Assembly: GCF_009936275.1 (NCBI RefSeq)
Contig: NZ_AP019797.1
Coordinates: forward strand, 1,417,501 to 1,481,500
Source of the DNA: Rhodothermus marinus
GTDB lineage: Bacteria; Bacteroidota; Rhodothermia; Rhodothermales; Rhodothermaceae
Direction of reading: 5' to 3'
Length of the DNA: 64,000 bases
This document shows positions 59,681 to 64,000 of the stretch, piece by piece. The notes beneath the pieces were generated by a model. The model was given only the letters and a program-made list of their open reading frames with translations. It searched no databases and was not told the origin of the DNA. Each line of letters starts with the position of its first letter. The stretch's first letter is position 1. A program made the translations under genes and the position numbers.

Positions 59681-60577
59681 ATGCGCGCCTCCGGTCTGTT
59701 TCTTCTCACAGGCATTCTGGTTCTGGTAATGGCTGGATCTGTGCAGGCCCAGTCGGCTCGGCCCCTGCGCATTCTGTGCATCGGGGCGCACCCGGACGAC
59801 TGCGACGTCAAAATGGGCGGCACGGCGGCGCTCTATGCCGCCATGGGCCACCAGGTGAAGTTCCTCTCGGTCACGAACGGCGACGCCGGGCACTACGCGC
59901 AGGGCGGCGGCGTGCTGGCCAATCGTCGCCGGGCCGAGGCCGAAGAGGCCGCCCGGCGGCTGGGCATCGCCGAATACGAAGTGCTCGACAACCACGACGC
60001 CGAACTGGTACCCTCGCTGGAGGTCCGCAAGCAGATCATCCGCAAGATTCGCGAGTGGCAGGCCGACCTGGTCTTTGCGCCCCGGCCCAACGACTATCAT
60101 CCGGACCATCGCTATACCGGCCAGCTCGTGCAGGATGCGGCCTATCTGGTCATGGTGCCCAACGTGGTACCGGATACGCCGCCGCTTGCGCACAATCCGG
60201 TCTTCCTTTACCTGAGCGATCGCTTCAAAAAGCCCAATCCGTTTTCGCCCGACATTGCCGTGATCATCGACAGCGTGGTGGAGCGTAAGCTCGACGCGCT
60301 TGATGCGCACGTCTCGCAGTTCTACGAATGGCTACCGTGGATCGACGGGCGCCTGGCCGAAGTGCCGGCCGACTCGGCCGCGCGGCGGGAGTGGCTCCGG
60401 GCGCAATGGCTCCGGCCGAACATCACCCAGGAGGTGCGTCTGGCCCTGATGCGCTGGTACGATCCGGAGGTGGCCGCTCAGGCGCAGCATGTCGAGGCGT
60501 TCGAAATCTGCGAATACGGCCACCAGCCCACCGAGGACGAGATCCGGCTGCTGTTCCCGATGCTGGGGAAGCCGTAG
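59681..60577 (+). CDS. PIG-L (LmbE) family deacetylase, exported
   Basis: A 298-residue protein from the ATG at 59681, which provides a signal peptide (ends SVQAQ). AHPDDCDVKMGG and the later HPDHRYTGQ are the zinc-binding and catalytic motifs of PIG-L deacetylases. Relatives act on N-acetylglucosaminyl-inositol, mycothiol precursors, bacillithiol (BshB) or antibiotics. An exported form more likely acts on a sugar derivative or glycan. It is seven bases downstream of fbp. Substrate unknown. Confidence 0.82.
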   Translation: MRASGLFLLTGILVLVMAGSVQAQSARPLRILCIGAHPDDCDVKMGGTAALYAAMGHQVKFLSVTNGDAGHYAQGGGVLANRRRAEAEEAARRLGIAEYEVLDNHDAELVPSLEVRKQIIRKIREWQADLVFAPRPNDYHPDHRYTGQLVQDAAYLVMVPNVVPDTPPLAHNPVFLYLSDRFKKPNPFSPDIAVIIDSVVERKLDALDAHVSQFYEWLPWIDGRLAEVPADSAARREWLRAQWLRPNITQEVRLALMRWYDPEVAAQAQHVEAFEICEYGHQPTEDEIRLLFPMLGKP

Positions 60578-60606
60578 GTCGATCAGGAACCCGGGGCTTC
60601 CCGACG

Positions 60607-61058
60607 CTAGATCGTCTTGTTGGGGATGAACGGGCGCGCCCAGAAGCTCACGCTCAGGATGTAGCCGAACGTCAGGTACAGGAAGCACAGCCCACCCCGC
60701 AGGCCCAGCAGGTCGCCCAGCGTCCCGATAATCAGAGGCACCACGGCGCCTCCGGCAATGCCCGTCACCAGAATGCCCGAAAACGCCCCGTGGTGCGCCT
60801 CCACCGAGTTCAGCGCAGCGAAAACACCACCGGCCACATCACCGACGCGAACAATCCGATCAGCGGAAACGCCCAGCGGGCCACCGGACCCGGACCAAAG
60901 AGCGCGGCCGTCAGGCAAACCAGCGCCGCGAGCGTCAGGCTCAGCCCGAAGTCGTCGATGATCTCGGGAATGAGCGGCCCGATGATGTTCGTCAGAAACG
61001 AGATGACGAAGAACGTAAAGAGAATCAGGCCCACCAGGGCGTAGCTGCGCTGTCGCAT
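60607..61058 (-). pseudogene. Decayed MFS transporter (sugar/FHS type)
   Basis: Two minus-strand frames together give pieces of an MFS protein. The first (61058 to about 60815) gives SYALVGLILFTFFVISFLTNIIGPLIP and then RWAFPLIGLFASVMWPVVFSL. The second resumes as ALNSVEAHHGAFSGILVTGIAGGAVVPLIIGTLGDLLG to 60607. A one-base loss near 60813-60819 breaks the frame (CTG-CGCTG where CTGGCGCTG would be expected). About 300 residues from the middle are absent, as MFS transporters are about 400 long. It follows nagB by three bases. Confidence 0.8.
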
Positions 61059-61061
61059 CGC

Positions 61062-61832
61062 TCAGTGCACGTCGAAGGGTTCCGAGATGCCGTCGTGGTG
61101 GTTGTACTCCAACTCCGAGGCCGCTTCTTCGTCGAGCAGCACGTGCGCGTAGCGGTGCAGTTGCACGATCGTGGCCGGCACCATCGCCGAAATCGGCCCT
61201 TCGAGCATCGCCCGCACCGCGCGCGCTTTGGCCCGTCCGCTGGCCAGCAGCAACAGCCGCCGCGCTTCCATGATCGTCCCGATGCCCATCGTGATCGCAT
61301 GGCGCGGCACCGCCTCTTCGCTCCCGAAAAAGCGCGCGTTGGCCTTAAGCGTGGCCCGCGAGAGCGTCTTGATGCGTGTGCGCGAGCCCAGCGACGAGCC
61401 CGGCTCGTTGAAGGCCAGGTGGCCGTTGGGACCGATGCCCAGAATCTGCAGGTCGATGCCGCCTGCGTGCCGGATCTGCTCCTCGTACCAGTCGCAGTGC
61501 GCCTCGACGTCGTCGACCATGCCGTTGGGAATGTGGACGTTCGAAGGGTTGATGTTGATGTGTTTGAAGAGGTTTTCCCACATGAAGTAGTGATAGCTCT
61601 GGGGATGGGAGGGCGGCAGGCCCACGTATTCGTCGAGGTTGAAGGTGAAGACCTTGGAGAAGTCGAGCTGGCCGCGGCGGCAGCCTTCGACGAGGCGGCG
61701 GTAGAGGCCCAGCGGGGTGCTGCCGGTGGCGAAGCCCAGTACGCAGTTGGGTTTGCGGCGGATGAGCGTGGCGACGATCTCGTAGGCACGTTCGCTCAAT
61801 GCCTCGTAGTCCGGAAAAATCTCGACCAGCAT
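61062..61832 (-). CDS. nagB: Glucosamine-6-phosphate deaminase
   Basis: A 256-residue enzyme that makes fructose-6-phosphate and ammonia from glucosamine-6-phosphate. FNLDEYVGLPPSHPQSYHYFMWENLF, GIGPNGHLAFNEPGSSL and SRTRIKTL are the family motifs. It allows use of amino sugars. The next gene on this strand, an MFS transporter, has decayed to a pseudogene, so a matching uptake gene is lost or lies elsewhere. Confidence 0.92.
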   Translation of the reverse strand: MLVEIFPDYEALSERAYEIVATLIRRKPNCVLGFATGSTPLGLYRRLVEGCRRGQLDFSKVFTFNLDEYVGLPPSHPQSYHYFMWENLFKHININPSNVHIPNGMVDDVEAHCDWYEEQIRHAGGIDLQILGIGPNGHLAFNEPGSSLGSRTRIKTLSRATLKANARFFGSEEAVPRHAITMGIGTIMEARRLLLLASGRAKARAVRAMLEGPISAMVPATIVQLHRYAHVLLDEEAASELEYNHHDGISEPFDVH

Positions 61833-62136
61833 GACCTGACAGCGGGTTGGCTGATGGCAGGTCTCGTAATCTCAGGGAAAAAACGTGAAAAAAACAAGAG
61901 GCGACGATACTGGAAACGATCCCAAAATGCAGCGACGGCGCGGGCCCGGGCTACCATGGTCGTCACAGAATGTGCCAATCATTGCCTGCCGACACACTAT
62001 CTGGCGCCGGTGCTTCGGGCAGGATGCGAATTGGCTTGTTGCACGAAATGGACAGCTCCGGTGTGTTTTTCTGAAGGGACAGCCCGTATCTTTCCCTGAG
62101 CAAAATGCGGGCGTAGCGTCAACCGGCTGAATCGCC
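61833..62136. other. Gene-free intergenic region (304 bases)
   Basis: This spacer lies between the divergent nagB and mannosylglycerate synthase genes. I see no gene, tRNA, strong palindrome or recognisable riboswitch in it. It probably holds both promoters, which I cannot place. A short AT-rich tract (about 61870-61905) is nearest to nagB. Confidence 0.5.
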
Positions 62137-63330
62137 ATGAGCCTGGTCGTTTTTCCCTTCAAGCATGAGCACCCCGAAGTGCTGTTGCACAACGTGCGTG
62201 TGGCGGCCGCTCATCCCCGGGTGCACGAGGTGCTCTGCATCGGATACGAGCGCGAGCAGACCTTCGAGGCCGTCGAACGGGCTGCGCCCGAGATCTCGCG
62301 AGCTACGGGTACGCCGGTAACGGTCCGGCTGCAGGAGCGGCTGGGCACGATGCGGCCCGGCAAGGGCGACGGCATGAACACGGCGCTCCGGTACTTTCTG
62401 GAAGAAACGCAGTGGGAGCGCATCCACTTCTACGACGCCGACATCACCAGCTTCGGGCCGGACTGGATCACCAAGGCCGAAGAGGCGGCCGATTTCGGCT
62501 ACGGGCTGGTACGGCACTACTTCCCACGGGCCTCGACCGATGCGATGATCACCTGGATGATTACGCGGACGGGGTTCGCGCTCCTCTGGCCGCACACCGA
62601 GCTGTCGTGGATCGAGCAGCCGCTGGGCGGCGAGCTGCTCATGCGGCGCGAAGTGGCCGCCATGCTTTACCAGGACGAACGGGTGCGGCGGCGGAGCGAC
62701 TGGGGCATCGATACGCTCTACACGTTCGTTACCGTGCAGCAGGGCGTTTCGATCTACGAGTGTTACATCCCCGAGGGCAAGGCGCATCGCCTCTACGGCG
62801 GGCTCGACGACCTGCGCACCATGCTGGTCGAGTGTTTTGCGGCCATCCAGAGCCTCCAGCATGAGGTAGTCGGCCAGCCGGCCATTCATCGCCAGGAGCA
62901 CCCGCACCGCGTGCCGGTCCATATCGCCGAGCGCGTGGGCTACGACGTGGAGGCCACGCTGCATCGCCTCATGCAGCACTGGACGCCCCGGCAGGTGGAG
63001 CTGCTGGAGCTTTTTACCACGCCCGTGCGCGAAGGAATGCGCATCTGCCAGCGTCGCCCGGCTTTCAACTTCATGGACGAGATGGCCTGGGCGGCCACCT
63101 ATCACGTGCTGCTCGAGCACTTTCAGGCGGGCGACCCGGACTGGGAGGAGCTGCTCTTCAAGCTCTGGACGACCCGCGTGCTCAACTACACGATGACGGT
63201 CGCGCTGCGCGGCTACGACTACGCGCAACAGTACCTTTACCGTATGCTGGGGCGCTACCGCTACCAGGCCGCGCTGGAGAATGGACGCGGCCATCCGGTA
63301 CCGCCGCGCGCGGCGCTTTCAACCGCCTGA
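62137..63330 (+). CDS. mgs: Mannosylglycerate synthase (GT78)
   Basis: A 397-residue glycosyltransferase that makes 2-O-alpha-mannosylglycerate from GDP-mannose and glycerate, the main compatible solute of R. marinus under heat and salt stress. The first residues MSLVVFPFKHEHPEVLLHN, the nucleotide-sugar DAD motif (Asp100, Asp102) and QEHPHRVPVH agree with the enzyme I remember from R. marinus, at the same length. It is a single-step route, distinct from the two-step path via mannosyl-3-phosphoglycerate. It is divergent from nagB. Confidence 0.93.
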   Translation: MSLVVFPFKHEHPEVLLHNVRVAAAHPRVHEVLCIGYEREQTFEAVERAAPEISRATGTPVTVRLQERLGTMRPGKGDGMNTALRYFLEETQWERIHFYDADITSFGPDWITKAEEAADFGYGLVRHYFPRASTDAMITWMITRTGFALLWPHTELSWIEQPLGGELLMRREVAAMLYQDERVRRRSDWGIDTLYTFVTVQQGVSIYECYIPEGKAHRLYGGLDDLRTMLVECFAAIQSLQHEVVGQPAIHRQEHPHRVPVHIAERVGYDVEATLHRLMQHWTPRQVELLELFTTPVREGMRICQRRPAFNFMDEMAWAATYHVLLEHFQAGDPDWEELLFKLWTTRVLNYTMTVALRGYDYAQQYLYRMLGRYRYQAALENGRGHPVPPRAALSTA

Positions 63331-63400
63331 CGAAACACGGACGCACCGGCCGGGTCCAATATTGGACCAATCCAGATGTTGCTGGCAAAAGCGCCTCACC

Positions 63401-64000
63401 ATGCGTGAACGAGCAGTCCTGGAAAATATGCGCCGGCTGGCGCACGACCTGCGGCGCATCCGGGAAAAGCGGAAGCGCTCGCTGCAGGAGATCCACAACG
63501 AAACCAAAATCGCGCTGGAGCTGCTGCAGCACTTCGAGCGCACGGCGCTTTACGACCACGAACGGTACAATCCCGTCTATCTTCGCTCGTTTGCCCGGAC
63601 GTATGCGACCGCCATCGGCATCGACCCGGCCGCGGTACTGGAGGCGCTGGAGCTGGCTTTCGAAGGGCGCTATCGCAACCAGCTGGCCGTACAGTTTCTG
63701 GGCGAAGAACCGCTACCCGAGCCGGAGCCGGAAACGCCGCCGTCCGAAGAACCGACCCCTGAGGCCGTGCCCGAAAGCAGACCGTCCCGGGAGCCTGAGC
63801 CCGCCCTGCCGCTGGTGGCCACTCCGGGCGGTCTGGAACGGCTGGAACGCCCTTCGCGCTGGAAAGCCTGGGTTGGAGGGGTTGCCGTGGTGGTGATGGT
63901 GGCCATAGGCCTCTGGTATCTGCTGCGACCGGCCCCGGCACCACCCCCGGAGCCGCTGGCCGTGGATACGGCAACGGTTTCGGCTACTGCGGCCGATACC
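63401..64000 (+). CDS. RodZ-like helix-turn-helix membrane protein (partial)
   Basis: The frame is open from the ATG at 63401 to the window edge, so at least 200 residues. Residues about 10-80 are a RodZ-type helix-turn-helix (RREKRKRSLQEIHNETKI... then YLRSFARTYATAIG). A proline/glutamate-rich linker follows, and then a single membrane helix (VGGVAVVVMVAIGLWYLL) at about 165-182. RodZ links the MreB cytoskeleton to the envelope; the periplasmic part is missing here. Confidence 0.75.
   Translation, partial: MRERAVLENMRRLAHDLRRIREKRKRSLQEIHNETKIALELLQHFERTALYDHERYNPVYLRSFARTYATAIGIDPAAVLEALELAFEGRYRNQLAVQFLGEEPLPEPEPETPPSEEPTPEAVPESRPSREPEPALPLVATPGGLERLERPSRWKAWVGGVAVVVMVAIGLWYLLRPAPAPPPEPLAVDTATVSATAADT

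Overview
The window reads as a piece of chromosome from Rhodothermus marinus or a very close relative (Rhodothermota/Bacteroidota, thermophilic, halotolerant, GC-rich). The strongest clue is the 397-residue protein at 62137-63330. It matches my memory of the R. marinus mannosylglycerate synthase almost residue for residue and has the DAD motif at D100/D102. Other clues agree: type IX secretion (T9SS) parts and a T9SS-sorted cargo protein, S46 dipeptidyl-peptidases, an inositol-phosphate cytidylyltransferase gene set, and many genes with weak or no Shine-Dalgarno sequence. Long antisense open frames are common and come from the base composition.

Layout. 0-9.6 kb: a hexuronate-type MFS transporter, a large surface metalloprotease/TolB-propeller/barrel protein, a CusF-Sco copper lipoprotein, a single-domain response regulator, and three envelope genes around T9SS PorD. 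9.7-16.7 kb: a Cys/Met-metabolism PLP enzyme, tRNA-Leu(UAG), two adjacent S46 dipeptidyl-peptidases (predicted DPP7- and DPP11-type) and a phosphoglycerate-mutase-like metalloenzyme. 16.7-25.5 kb: a REP-like palindrome cluster, a divergent DprA-like protein, a patatin lipase, an S9 peptidase fused to a sulfatase-modifying-factor domain, an alpha/beta lipase, a GH2 glycosidase and a polyprenol/diacylglycerol kinase-like protein.

25.6-31.5 kb: hemE, then an MNT nucleotidyltransferase next to a TnpB-only IS605-type element, with an apparent HEPN gene remnant on the far side, then a 7TMR-DISM histidine kinase and a pseudouridine synthase. 31.5-40.1 kb: hemF; a three-gene inositol set (CDP-alcohol transferase, inositol-1-phosphate synthase, CTP:inositol-1-phosphate cytidylyltransferase) that fits CDP-inositol-dependent phospholipid synthesis; pckA; and hemH-hemL. 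40.1-48.1 kb: a leftward aroB-tamB-rnr operon.

48.1-55.5 kb: mnmM-like methyltransferase, a T9SS cargo protein, a TANGO2-like protein, sixA, nirK with a blue copper protein, a tandem pair of Uma2 nuclease-like genes, a DUF72 protein and a cold-shock protein. 55.5-56 kb holds no intact gene but has a solitary CRISPR-type repeat beside an AT-rich, leader-like stretch. 56-64 kb: murA, a cysteine desulfurase, fbp, a PIG-L deacetylase, a decayed MFS transporter pseudogene behind nagB, mannosylglycerate synthase, and the start of a RodZ-like gene cut by the window end.

The genes do not form one pathway. Coherent groups are heme synthesis (hemE, hemF, hemH, hemL), envelope and secretion (PorD, a PorV-like protein, TamB, MurA, a T9SS cargo), peptide and glycoside scavenging (S46, S9, GH2, lipases, MFS), heat and salt adaptation (mannosylglycerate, inositol lipids), and copper/nitrite chemistry (Sco, NirK, cupredoxin).
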